Source: Alteromonas_F sp964429915 (lineage in GTDB: Bacteria; Pseudomonadota; Gammaproteobacteria; Enterobacterales; Alteromonadaceae). Taken from it: DNA of 64,000 bases. Position numbers and translations under genes: made by a program. Numbering within the stretch: position 1 is the first letter of the stretch; each line of letters opens with the position of its first letter. The notes under the pieces are model-generated. The model searched no databases, was not told the origin of the DNA, and saw nothing but the letters and a program-made list of their open reading frames with translations. Below, in pieces: positions 9,541 through 18,564 of this stretch. Where the stretch lies: assembly GCA_964429915.1 (NCBI GenBank), contig CAYSDZ010000008.1:46613-110612 (forward strand), given 5' to 3'.

Positions 9541-10101
9541 ATGGTGGACAGAGTTTTTGAAACATCACGATTTTTGTGCACGCCTGTGCAACAAAGTGAT
9601 AGCAATTTCGTTCGAAGCCTTTATCAATCATCTTCACGTATGGCGCACTTAGGTGGTGTTTTTTCACAGCAAAACGCTCAAGCGCTGTTTGAAAAAATGC
9701 TCGATGCCAACACCAAGCTATTTAGCTCAGAGTCTAGCTCAGAGTCTAGTTCAGGATATTGGCTAATTGAAAATAAAAACACAGGCGATAAGATGGGGGT
9801 GCAAGGAATAAGCGCAGTCACTTCGCTGCTTGCAACGGCAGAGGTCGGGATAATTTTAAATGAACAAGCAGAAGGAAAAGGCACACCGTTTGAAGTGTTA
9901 AGTGCGATGTTTAGTTATGTGTTTTCATCATTGGGTGTAGAATTATTAATTGAACGACACGTCATTTCCAACAAAGCTATTGGTAGGGTATCGAGACGTT
10001 TGGGTTTCAACCATACTGTTGCGGTTAAATATAACGATACACCATCTGAACTCTCGGTGTTAGAGAAAAAAGACTGGTTGAAACAGTCATATTGTCAGTA
10101 A
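9541..10101 (+). CDS. GNAT-family N-acetyltransferase
   Basis: A 186-residue protein of the RimJ/RimL-like acetyltransferase type. It begins with the usual ETSRFLCTPVQQSD strand, has the central VGIILNEQAEGKGTPFE acetyl-CoA loop region and ends with the typical ERHVISNKAIGRVSRRLGF helix-loop. It starts 11 bases after the methyltransferase with a good ribosome binding site (AGGGTGAAG), so it is in the same operon. Acetylation of the matured peptide (self-protection or tailoring) or of a protein N-terminus is possible; the sequence does not decide. A short Ser-rich tandem repeat lies inside the gene (residues about 61-72). Confidence 0.85.
   Translation: MVDRVFETSRFLCTPVQQSDSNFVRSLYQSSSRMAHLGGVFSQQNAQALFEKMLDANTKLFSSESSSESSSGYWLIENKNTGDKMGVQGISAVTSLLATAEVGIILNEQAEGKGTPFEVLSAMFSYVFSSLGVELLIERHVISNKAIGRVSRRLGFNHTVAVKYNDTPSELSVLEKKDWLKQSYCQ
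9724..9754 (+). repeat. 12-bp tandem repeat inside the GNAT gene
   Basis: About 2.6 copies of the unit AGCTCAGAGTCT run in frame and encode a Ser/Glu-rich stretch (SSESSSESSS). The unit length is a multiple of three, so copy-number change would alter loop length without breaking the gene. It falls in a loop before the acetyl-CoA-binding core. Confidence 0.8.
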
Positions 10102-10180
10102 CGTAACTCGTGATTTGGTTAAATCCACAAAAAAATAACAACACATTTATCAATAACAAAAAACAAAAAAGGAAACAGCA

Positions 10181-10411
10181 ATGACAGCAATTCAACTTTT
10201 AGAACAACTGGGTTCCTCTGCAGCACTTCAGCGCCAAGGTTGTGCCCATGCCGATGCCATTCGTGCACAGGCTATGCAATATATCGATACTATTGATACG
10301 CCTATCAAACAGTGGTGTATTCTATTTCCGGCAGAGGATGAGCAAGCTAACGACAATCAAGAAGACAATTCGCAAAATGATAAAGAAAAAGAAAGTGTCA
10401 AACTTAATTGA
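10181..10411 (+). CDS. Candidate split-borosin precursor peptide
   Basis: A 76-residue protein with a clear ribosome binding site (AAAAGGAAA, about 8 bases before the ATG). Residues 1-40 are predicted to be helical and begin with a pattern (LLEQLGSSAALQ) resembling the borosin-binding domain of SonA-type precursors. A short hydrophobic segment follows at about 44-52 (QWCILFPAE), then a very polar Asp/Glu/Asn/Lys tail. The length matches known split-borosin substrates, which have a helical recognition domain followed by a short core. The hydrophobic WCILF patch is the most plausible methylated core, by analogy with the aliphatic cores of known borosins. The gene lies downstream of the borosin-type methyltransferase, with the acetyltransferase between them. 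Assignment rests on context, size and this weak similarity, so it is a candidate. Confidence 0.6.
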   Translation: MTAIQLLEQLGSSAALQRQGCAHADAIRAQAMQYIDTIDTPIKQWCILFPAEDEQANDNQEDNSQNDKEKESVKLN

Positions 10412-12144
10412 TTTTCTGTAAATATTCTTTCAGTTTCATATTAATATTGGCTGCTCTGATTGGTGGCCAAGTCTATGGAGAAAATCTTGATGATATTTTT
10501 GCTGCGGCAGATGATTCTAGAACGTCGAATATAAGAAAATTTGCCGAGCTTTTAAATGTCCTTGGAAATAGAAAAAATGAGTTTTCAGATTATCAAATTG
10601 ATTACTTTACTTACCTTGACATTTATAAAGACTCTCTTAGCGGAGAATATATCGAATCAATTGAAAGACACAAGGAGTTGGTAAATCAGTCTGAGTTTAC
10701 CGATATTAAATACAGGTCCACCTACTCAATCATTTCTATGTATGGTGTAATGCGAAAATTTTATGAAGGTGCGCAATTACTAAATAGATTGGATGCCTTA
10801 AGTCGTAAGATTGATGACCCTAAAATTTTAAACGGTGGTGAAATAACAAAAGCTATCTTTTATCAAGAGGCTAACCAATATCAACTTGCATTTAGCATAG
10901 CCATGCAATTAACACAAAAAAGCTTGCTACCTCGCTCTAAGTGTATCGTTAGCGCTGTCCTAGTTGAATCTGCTTATTATATTGAAGCTGAACCAATCGG
11001 TATGGGGTTCGTAAATGAATCTGAACTTTATTGCAATAGCATTGGTGAAGCGTTTTTGGGAAGTTTTATATCGATTACCAAAGCAAAAATGCACGTAGAT
11101 GCTAAGCAAAATATTGAAGCACGGCAAACCCTAGAAAAAATCGAAAAAGTAGTAACAGAAACCAATTACCCAAGATTAAGTGCTATGTATTACGCGACCA
11201 AAGCAGAGGTGCTGTATTCGCTTGGCAATTTCGAGGCGGCTATATCAAGTGCCCAGTTAGCTCTGGGACAATCAGCACAAGCAAAATTCAACAAGCCTCT
11301 TGTTTCATCCTATCTTACCTTGTCGAATATTGAACACGCGCGAGGTAACTATAAAACAGCGCTTGACTATCACAAGAGCTATGTAGCAGCAGACAAGGCG
11401 TACGACAGCGAATTGCAATCTAATCAACTGGCGTTTCAACGCGCACAATTTGAGTCTGAACTCAATGCCAGAAACTTAGAACTGGCCTACGCAGAGAATG
11501 AATTATTATCGGCAGAGGCGATAACGGCTAAACAAGAGGCAAAAAATAGTTTGTTAGCAGCAGCACTGGCAATATCTGCCTTAGCCATTGTGTTCGTCAG
11601 CTTTTACCGCACCCATATCAACAAGAAAAAGTTTAAACAATTAGCTGAAACCGATGGGTTAACAAAATTAAAAAATCGGCGAGAGTTTTGTAAGCGTTCA
11701 CAAGAAGCAATAGATTTCTGTCACGCCGGAAAGCATGCTATTAGCATGATTATTTTGGATTTAGATCACTTTAAACAAATCAACGATACTCATGGACATG
11801 CAGCGGGAGATGCGGTTCTAAAGTCGGTGTCGGCGTTACTGAAACAAGAATGCCGTCAAAACGATATTGTCGGTCGTTTAGGTGGCGAAGAATTTGGCAT
11901 AACGTTGCCTAGTTGCGACGGTGACAAAGCTCGTTTTATAGCGGAAAGCTTAAGACAAAAAATTGAAGCCTTGCCGATTTCGCATAACGAAAAGGTGCTT
12001 AGCGCAACAGCAAGCTTTGGCATTGTCGAAGGAAAAGACAAACTACTTTCCTACGACGCATTGTTCAATGAAGCGGATGCCGCCCTTTACCAAGCCAAAC
12101 ATGCAGGAAGGAACAGAGTTCAGCTTATTGAAATTTCACTTTAA
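10408..12144 (+). CDS. TPR-containing membrane diguanylate cyclase (GGDEF)
   Basis: A 578-residue protein. Its TTG start overlaps the stop codon of the preceding small gene (TTGA), which suggests translational coupling; no in-frame ATG occurs before the signal sequence. A signal peptide covers residues 1-24, TPR-like helical repeats run from about 60 to 330, a coiled coil from about 340 to 375, a membrane helix from about 376 to 397, and a GGDEF domain from about 415 to 575. The active site reads GGEEF at 492-496 and an RxxD inhibitory site (RQND) sits five residues before it, so the cyclase should be active and feedback-inhibited by c-di-GMP. Periplasmic TPRs probably sense a protein or peptide. 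Coupling to the precursor gene suggests a link between this RiPP locus and c-di-GMP signalling, but that is inference. Confidence 0.9.
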   Translation: MIFCKYSFSFILILAALIGGQVYGENLDDIFAAADDSRTSNIRKFAELLNVLGNRKNEFSDYQIDYFTYLDIYKDSLSGEYIESIERHKELVNQSEFTDIKYRSTYSIISMYGVMRKFYEGAQLLNRLDALSRKIDDPKILNGGEITKAIFYQEANQYQLAFSIAMQLTQKSLLPRSKCIVSAVLVESAYYIEAEPIGMGFVNESELYCNSIGEAFLGSFISITKAKMHVDAKQNIEARQTLEKIEKVVTETNYPRLSAMYYATKAEVLYSLGNFEAAISSAQLALGQSAQAKFNKPLVSSYLTLSNIEHARGNYKTALDYHKSYVAADKAYDSELQSNQLAFQRAQFESELNARNLELAYAENELLSAEAITAKQEAKNSLLAAALAISALAIVFVSFYRTHINKKKFKQLAETDGLTKLKNRREFCKRSQEAIDFCHAGKHAISMIILDLDHFKQINDTHGHAAGDAVLKSVSALLKQECRQNDIVGRLGGEEFGITLPSCDGDKARFIAESLRQKIEALPISHNEKVLSATASFGIVEGKDKLLSYDALFNEADAALYQAKHAGRNRVQLIEISL

Positions 12145-12786
12145 TGATACGCCAGCTTCGTTAACATCAAGAACATCTGTTTCAGTGCTGGCTTCATCTA
12201 GCCAACGCTGAATAGCAGCACTGTTCAATACTTTGGATTGATATTGCTTTGCATTTTCTGATAGTGCTACGTTGTAGGTTTTAAATCTCAACGCAACTGG
12301 GGCAAACATCGCATCGGCAATACTCCAATCATCAAACAGCCAAGCGTTTGGGAACAGTAGCATTTGTGTAGACCAAATTTGATCAATGCGCGCGATGTCC
12401 TTGGCTAACCCTTCCGTTATTTCGACTTTGCGAAGGGCGCGGCAGTTCATTGGCATTTCGTTACGTAAGTGAATAAAACCGGCATGCATTTCAGCACTCA
12501 AGGCGCGAGCTTTGGCTCTTAGTGCTCTGTCTTTTGGCCATGCCTTGTGGTCTAAGTAAGTTTCATTCACATATTCTAATATCGCAAGCGATTCCCATAC
12601 TGCTATGTCGTCGTCCAGTAAGGCAGGCACTTTTCCAGACGGAAACTCTTTTCCAAGCGCATCGTAGAAGGCTTGGGTCATTAGCGTTAATTTTTCTACT
12701 TCGACGTCAAGATTGTATTGATCAAAAATAAGCCAAGCACGCAATGACCAGCTAGAATAATTCTGATTTGCAATATAAAGTTTCAT
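12136..12786 (-). CDS. Glutathione S-transferase family protein
   Basis: A 216-residue protein with a thioredoxin-like N-terminal domain containing NYSSWSLRAWL at residues 9-19 and the glutathione-binding ..GKVPALLDDD..VWESLAILEY pattern at about 52-72, followed by an all-helical C-terminal domain. This arrangement is typical of bacterial GSTs with a Ser in the active-site loop. The gene converges on the GGDEF gene and overlaps its end by 9 bases. The specific substrate cannot be read from sequence. Confidence 0.9.
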   Translation of the reverse strand: MKLYIANQNYSSWSLRAWLIFDQYNLDVEVEKLTLMTQAFYDALGKEFPSGKVPALLDDDIAVWESLAILEYVNETYLDHKAWPKDRALRAKARALSAEMHAGFIHLRNEMPMNCRALRKVEITEGLAKDIARIDQIWSTQMLLFPNAWLFDDWSIADAMFAPVALRFKTYNVALSENAKQYQSKVLNSAAIQRWLDEASTETDVLDVNEAGVSLK

Positions 12787-13017
12787 TTGTATTCCTCTAA
12801 ATGACCAGAATAGGTTGCATCATTTTTGCTCTTAGTAAAGGGGAAAGAGCAAATAACATACAAAAATAAAACATAGATTTGTACGACAAATGACGAATCT
12901 ATGGGGTGTATGGTAGCGCGCAATTTCAACGATATGATAAGTTTATTAACAAAGCAAAGAAATCAACATCTTATAAAAATAGTCAGTCACGACAAGACCT
13001 TCAATAGGAAATCCAGT

Positions 13018-16000
13018 ATGCCAGTTTTAAAACCGCTTTTAACATGCAGTGCAGCGCTTGCTCTGTTGTTATCTCCGTCGCTTTACGCAGAAAAAAAAGA
13101 TGCTAATCCGCTTGCCAGCATACCGCTTCGTACCATTGGGCCAGCTGCTATTTCTGGCCGAGTGTCAGATTTTGCGTTTAACCCAAAAGCAACGAATGAG
13201 TTTTACGTTGCAACGGCTTCGGGCAATGTGTGGAAAACCACCAACAACATGACAACGTGGACACCGCTATTTGAAAATGAAGGCTCGTATTCTGTGGGGG
13301 TTATTGAAATGGCACCGTCTAACCCTGCAATATTGTGGTTAGGTTCGGGTGAAAACAATGCGCAGCGCTCCGTAGCATATGGAGATGGGGTGTATAAATC
13401 GCTTGATGGCGGTAAAACGTGGAAAAATATGGGGCTGAAAAACTCGGGCCATATTTCACAAATCTGGATCAACCCAGACAATCAAGAACACGTGTTGGTA
13501 GCCGCACAAGGGCCACTTTGGAGCAACGGTGGCGATCGCGGCCTATACAAAACACTCGATGGTGGAGCAACTTGGCAACGCATTTTAGACATAGACAAAT
13601 ACACCGGTATTAATGAATTTGTAGTCGACCCTAATAACGTGGATAACATTGTCGCAACCAGTTATCAACGACGTCGCCATGTGTGGACACTCATTAACGG
13701 AGGCCCCGGCAGTGGCATTCATAAAACCACCAACGGCGGTGAAACCTGGAGTGAGATAAGCTCAGGTTTACCCAAAGACAATATGGGGCGGATAGGTATC
13801 GCCATGGCACCGTCGGCGAGCCAAATTTTGTACGCCATCATTGAATCTAACGATAAAGAAAAAGGGGTGTATCGCTCTGACAATTTCGGTCAAACTTGGC
13901 AAAAACGCTCAAGCCATATGACTAGCAGCCCACAATATTATAATGAACTGATTGTCGACCCGCATAACCCTGAACGACTTTACTCTGTAGACACCTTTAC
14001 TAAAGTGTCTGAAGATGGCGGCAAAACGTTCACATCGCTATCAAACGAATTTCGTCATGTAGACGACCACGCTTTATGGATCGACCCAGCCAATACAGAG
14101 CATCTTATCATTGGTGGAGACGGCGGTGTGTATGAAAGTTGGGATCGTGGACAAAACTGGCGCTGGGCGCAAAACTTACCTATCGCCCAGTTCTACCGCA
14201 TTCAACCTGACAATGCGTTTCCGTTTTATAACGTATGTGGCGGCACGCAAGACAATAGCTCGCTCTGTGCTCCCTCGCGCACCGATGTTATTCACGGTAT
14301 TACCAATGCCGATTGGAATACCGTCATTGGTGGTGATGGTTACAAACCACAAATCGATCCCAACGATCCGAATATCATTTATGCCCAATACCAGTATGGC
14401 GGTTTAGCGCGCTATGACAAACGAACACGCGAGCGAGTATCGATTACACCGCATCCGCTAGAGGGCGAAAAAAATTATAAATGGAATTGGAATTCACCTA
14501 TTTTGATCAGTCCGCATAAACCCACGCGTCTGTTTTACGCCGCTGAAAAAGTGTTTCAATCGGATGACCGTGGTGAAAACTGGCAAGCTATCAGCCCCGA
14601 TCTCACTCGCAAGGTCGACAGAAACAAGTTGATTGTAATGGACCGAGTATGGAGTGTGGATACCATCGCCAAAAATGCTTCTACTTCCATGTATGGCTCG
14701 ATTATTGCGCTAAACGAAAGCCCAATCAAGCAAGGGTTGTTATATGTAGGCACAGACGACGGCTTGATTAGTGTAAGCGAAGATAGCGGTAAAAATTGGC
14801 GTATTCAGGATAGCTTTAAAGGCGTGCCTGATATGTCTTTAGTTGAAGATATTGTGCCATCGCTGCATGAAGAAAACACGGCGTATGCTGTGTTTGATAA
14901 CCATAAGCGTGGCGATTATAAGCCTTACGTTATGAAAACCACCAACAAAGGCAAAAGCTGGAAGCTGATCAGCAACAACCTGCCAGAAAGAGGCTCAGCG
15001 CATACCATTGCCGAAGATCATATCGACCCGAATTTGCTGTTTTTGGGTACGGAATTTGGTTTATTTTTCAGCCAAAATGGCGGCGATACATGGTCTAAAA
15101 TGACAGGGAATTTCCCGACTATTTCAGTCCGTGATATTGAAATTCAGCGCCGTGAAAGCGATTTGGTAGTGGGTACTTTTGGCCGCGGTATTTATATATT
15201 GGATGATTATTCACCATTACGCACACCGGCTAAGCGTTTGAAAGATAAGGAAGCGACCTTGTTTCCAGTTAAAGACACATGGCTGTATCTTGAGGGATAT
15301 CAGTACGGCGGTGAAGAAAAAGGTTCGAATGGCAACGCCTTTTACACTGCGAATAACCCACACTACGGCGCGGTATTTTCTTTTTACTTAAATGAAGCTT
15401 ATAAAACCTTGCAAGAAACAAGGCGCGAGCAGGAAAAAGTGATAGAGAAAGATGGCGGTGATACGCCTTACCCAAGTTGGGAAACCTTGCGTAAAGAAGA
15501 TCAGGAAGAAGCGCCTGCGGTATTTCTTGAGGTGAAAGACGCTCAAGGGAAAGTTGTTCGTCGAGTCAATGCCCCTACCTCAAAAGGTTTCCATCGCGTG
15601 GCGTGGGATATGCACTACCCCTCTGCAGCACCAGTGAACTTAAATACATCCAGTGGCTATGTACCACCATGGGCCATTCCCCCTAAAGGACCTATCGCTT
15701 TGCCCGGAGAGTATACGGTGACACTTAAAAAACGCCAATTTGGCAAGCTATCAGACTTATCCGAGCCACAAGCCTTTCAGCTTACGTTGCTGAATAATAG
15801 CCCTGAGATCACCTCTGACCGAGAGGCCTTACTTGCAGTTCAGCAGCGAGCAGCCAATTTACTGCGTTCGGTGAGAGGAGCGTCAAAGGCACAGCGCGAA
15901 CTTACCGACCGCATTAAGCACTTAAAAGCGGCCGTTGATCTGACGCCTTCGGCTACCGAAGAGCAGGCGCAAAAGGTCAGGGACTTGGCTGCGCGAATGG

Positions 16001-16284
16001 TAACTTTAACTACATTGTTGAATGGTGATGCGACGGTACGCGCAAGGCATGAACCCACTCAGTGGTCGGTTGCAGGTAGAACCTCAAGTTTATATGGGGC
16101 AATTAGTGGCTCGCAAAATCGTATATCTGGGAATCATTTAGCTTCATTGGAGATAGCGGAAGCAGAATACACAAGAGTTGCTGATCAGCTGCGAGCGTTG
16201 CAGACTGAGCTTAACGAGCTTGAGGCTGAACTTGAAGCGCTAGGCGCACCATGGACACCAGGGCGTATTCCAAGCATTTCATAG
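13018..16284 (+). CDS. Sortilin/VPS10-like beta-propeller protein (BNR/Asp-box repeats), secreted
   Basis: A 1088-residue protein starting at the ATG at 13018. That start has an AGGAAA ribosome binding site and gives a standard signal peptide (LLTCSAALALLLSPSLYA), while the open frame upstream to 12901 does not. The body contains many Asp-box motifs (SLDGGKTW, TLDGGATW, TTNGGETW, SDNFGQTW, SEDSGKNW, SQNGGDTW), the mark of sortilin/VPS10 and sialidase-like propellers. A C-terminal beta domain and a helical, Glu-rich tail with coiled-coil character complete it. Proteins of this type are often labelled glycosyl hydrolase, but I see no evidence for catalytic residues. A periplasmic or secreted binding role is likely. 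The gene stands alone between a GST and BetT. Confidence 0.88.
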   Translation: MPVLKPLLTCSAALALLLSPSLYAEKKDANPLASIPLRTIGPAAISGRVSDFAFNPKATNEFYVATASGNVWKTTNNMTTWTPLFENEGSYSVGVIEMAPSNPAILWLGSGENNAQRSVAYGDGVYKSLDGGKTWKNMGLKNSGHISQIWINPDNQEHVLVAAQGPLWSNGGDRGLYKTLDGGATWQRILDIDKYTGINEFVVDPNNVDNIVATSYQRRRHVWTLINGGPGSGIHKTTNGGETWSEISSGLPKDNMGRIGIAMAPSASQILYAIIESNDKEKGVYRSDNFGQTWQKRSSHMTSSPQYYNELIVDPHNPERLYSVDTFTKVSEDGGKTFTSLSNEFRHVDDHALWIDPANTEHLIIGGDGGVYESWDRGQNWRWAQNLPIAQFYRIQPDNAFPFYNVCGGTQDNSSLCAPSRTDVIHGITNADWNTVIGGDGYKPQIDPNDPNIIYAQYQYGGLARYDKRTRERVSITPHPLEGEKNYKWNWNSPILISPHKPTRLFYAAEKVFQSDDRGENWQAISPDLTRKVDRNKLIVMDRVWSVDTIAKNASTSMYGSIIALNESPIKQGLLYVGTDDGLISVSEDSGKNWRIQDSFKGVPDMSLVEDIVPSLHEENTAYAVFDNHKRGDYKPYVMKTTNKGKSWKLISNNLPERGSAHTIAEDHIDPNLLFLGTEFGLFFSQNGGDTWSKMTGNFPTISVRDIEIQRRESDLVVGTFGRGIYILDDYSPLRTPAKRLKDKEATLFPVKDTWLYLEGYQYGGEEKGSNGNAFYTANNPHYGAVFSFYLNEAYKTLQETRREQEKVIEKDGGDTPYPSWETLRKEDQEEAPAVFLEVKDAQGKVVRRVNAPTSKGFHRVAWDMHYPSAAPVNLNTSSGYVPPWAIPPKGPIALPGEYTVTLKKRQFGKLSDLSEPQAFQLTLLNNSPEITSDREALLAVQQRAANLLRSVRGASKAQRELTDRIKHLKAAVDLTPSATEEQAQKVRDLAARMVTLTTLLNGDATVRARHEPTQWSVAGRTSSLYGAISGSQNRISGNHLASLEIAEAEYTRVADQLRALQTELNELEAELEALGAPWTPGRIPSIS

Positions 16285-16307
16285 CTTTTTAAGTATTATT
16301 AAAAATT

Positions 16308-16336
16308 AAAGCCACCTTGATTTCGGTGGCTTTTTT
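16308..16336. terminator. Bidirectional terminator between the propeller gene and betT
   Basis: AAAGCCACC (16308-16316) pairs with GGTGGCTTT (16325-16333) over an 8-base loop, with T-runs on the plus strand and A-runs mirrored on the minus strand. It ends both convergent genes. Confidence 0.85.
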
Positions 16337-16341
16337 GTTTT

Positions 16342-18321
16342 TTAACGAAGCAAATGTAAAAAATGCTGATGGCGATGATATTGGTCGATAATATCGTTGA
16401 TCACTGCTACTTTTGACCAGCCCATAATATCGTAATCTTGCCCGCCCTCAGCGAGATGTACTTCGGCACGATAATACAGGGTTTCATCATCGTCGTCGTT
16501 GTCTTCTACTTCGGCTGACGCAAAATCGGGTTGCTGATATTTTTGTCTGTATACTGAATACACAAAATCGTGCTCATCGCCATGCATTACTGTTAAAACA
16601 AAACCGCGTTTTTCTCGTGTTATGCTTGCTTCGATTTGATGCGTGTCTAAGGTGCTTTTCACCTCCTCAAACGCACGTAATACGATATTGTCTAAAAACG
16701 TCTCAACCGCTGTTTTGTTAGGAAAGTTTACAATATTGGTCAGTCTTTCTTGCCAACTGGCAGGGGAGTTGTTTGTGGCTTGCGGAACGTTGTTTATCTG
16801 CATACTTTCTCGTTTGTAGGCTTCTATACGTAACGCTTTTATCAGCCCCAACATAGACAACAATAACACAATTGAAAACGGTAACGCAGTGGCAATGGTC
16901 ATGGTTTGAAGCGCATTTAATCCGCCTGCATATAGCAAAATAGCAGCGACAACACCTACCGCAGTCGCCCAATATATTCTTTGCCATAAGGCTGTTTTAT
17001 CGTCGCCATTTGAACACAGCATGTTAACTACCATCGCACCTGAATCACAGGATGTGACAAAAAACACCACAATCATTAAGGTAGCAAGCAAGGATACAAA
17101 CGCCGAGAAAGGAAATTGTTCTAAAAACACAAAAAGTGCCACCGCAGAATCTTGCTGGACCATTTGGGCGACTTCAACAATATTTTGGTTGATAACCATA
17201 TCAATTGCGCTGTTACCAAAAAAGGTCATCCATGTTAGCGTAAACGCAGTGGGGATTAACATCACGCCTAAGATGAATTCTCGTATAGTACGGCCGCGCG
17301 ATATCCTCGCGATGAACAATCCCACAAAAGGTGCCCAAGCTATCCACCACCCCCAATAGAATATGGTCCAGCCACCAAACCACTCATTTTTTTCATAGGC
17401 GAATAAATTAAACGTGTTATGCACCATATCAGACAAATACGCCCCAGTATTTTGTACTAATGCCTGAAGTAAAAAAATGGTGGGTCCAAGTAACATCACC
17501 ATCACTAACAAGACAACAGCTAACACCATGTTGAGTTCAGATAGCCGTCGGATGCCTTTGTCTAAGCCTGTCGCTACAGAAATAACGGCTAGCAAGGTAA
17601 CCACAAACATAATGCACAGCTGTTCGCTTAGTCCTATATTTAGGCCAAACATGTAATTAAAACCAGAATTAACTTGTGTAGCCCCTAGTCCCAATGAAGT
17701 CGCGACTCCGAAAATCGTGCTGACCACTGCAAAAATATCCACCCAATGGCCCCACCAACCATAAATTTTGTCGCCAATAAGCGGATACAGTGCACTGCGT
17801 AAGGTAAGAGGAAGGTTATGCCGATAGGCAAAGTAGGCAAGAATTAACGCCACAATCGTGTAAATGGCCCATGCATGAAATCCCCAATGGAAAAAGGTCA
17901 TTTTCATTGCTTCTTTCGCCGCTTCTACAGAATTGGGCTCAGCGGTAGGAGGAGACGTAAAATGCATGATGGGTTCGGCAACACCGAAAAACATTAAACC
18001 TATGCCCATCCCTGCAGCAAAAAGCATCGACAGCCAAGTCAATCTGTTGTAGTCGGGCGTCGCGTGGTCCGGGCCGAGTTTTATATCACCATAGCGCGAT
18101 AGCCCTAGATACGCAGTTAAAACCAGAATGATTGCCACGCTAGTTACGTAAAACCAACTGGCGTTTTCAACAATGCCGCTTTGCACAGTTTTAAACACTG
18201 AGTCTGCGTTGGAGGGGAAAAATGCAGCAAAAAACAAAAGCAGCACAATACTGCCTGATGCTGGAAAAAAGACATAACGATTAAATGATGTAGATGATTT
18301 TTGCGACACCAATAAACTCAT
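16342..18321 (-). CDS. betT: BCCT-family choline/betaine transporter BetT
   Basis: A 659-residue inner-membrane transporter with twelve hydrophobic segments. The family hallmarks are present: GMGIGLMFFGVAEP, the Trp-rich IFYWGWWIAWAPFVG segment and FIARISRGRTIREF. The C-terminal cytoplasmic domain of about 130 residues matches E. coli BetT down to the end (DIMGWSKVAVINDIIDQYHRH), which separates it from short BetP/OpuD forms. The role is proton- or ion-coupled uptake of choline or betaine for osmoprotection. No betAB genes are nearby in this window. It is divergent from a TonB-dependent receptor, with 243 AT-rich bases between them. Confidence 0.9.
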   Translation of the reverse strand: MSLLVSQKSSTSFNRYVFFPASGSIVLLLFFAAFFPSNADSVFKTVQSGIVENASWFYVTSVAIILVLTAYLGLSRYGDIKLGPDHATPDYNRLTWLSMLFAAGMGIGLMFFGVAEPIMHFTSPPTAEPNSVEAAKEAMKMTFFHWGFHAWAIYTIVALILAYFAYRHNLPLTLRSALYPLIGDKIYGWWGHWVDIFAVVSTIFGVATSLGLGATQVNSGFNYMFGLNIGLSEQLCIMFVVTLLAVISVATGLDKGIRRLSELNMVLAVVLLVMVMLLGPTIFLLQALVQNTGAYLSDMVHNTFNLFAYEKNEWFGGWTIFYWGWWIAWAPFVGLFIARISRGRTIREFILGVMLIPTAFTLTWMTFFGNSAIDMVINQNIVEVAQMVQQDSAVALFVFLEQFPFSAFVSLLATLMIVVFFVTSCDSGAMVVNMLCSNGDDKTALWQRIYWATAVGVVAAILLYAGGLNALQTMTIATALPFSIVLLLSMLGLIKALRIEAYKRESMQINNVPQATNNSPASWQERLTNIVNFPNKTAVETFLDNIVLRAFEEVKSTLDTHQIEASITREKRGFVLTVMHGDEHDFVYSVYRQKYQQPDFASAEVEDNDDDDETLYYRAEVHLAEGGQDYDIMGWSKVAVINDIIDQYHRHQHFLHLLR

Positions 18322-18564
18322 AAAATAGGTTTAGCTATAACTAATAAGATACCAGTCTTTACTCAAATACTCAGCTTAAAAAAGCAAAATAATCAAAAAG
18401 TAAAAACTAAAGCCGCAAAAAGTAGGCTTTTTATTCCAGTTTTATTTTCAAATGTCGATGAAAGACCTCTTCAATATTAATTAGAACTCTAATTTATTTG
18501 ATATTTAAATCCACATCACTATCCTATAGGTAAAGTTATTAAAAATTATCCCTAGGGAAACACA

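Noticed and set aside
13018..16284. Lasso isopeptidase or glycoside hydrolase
   Set aside because: The repeats are Asp-box propeller motifs; no serine-hydrolase GxSxG or glycosidase catalytic pattern was found that I could support.
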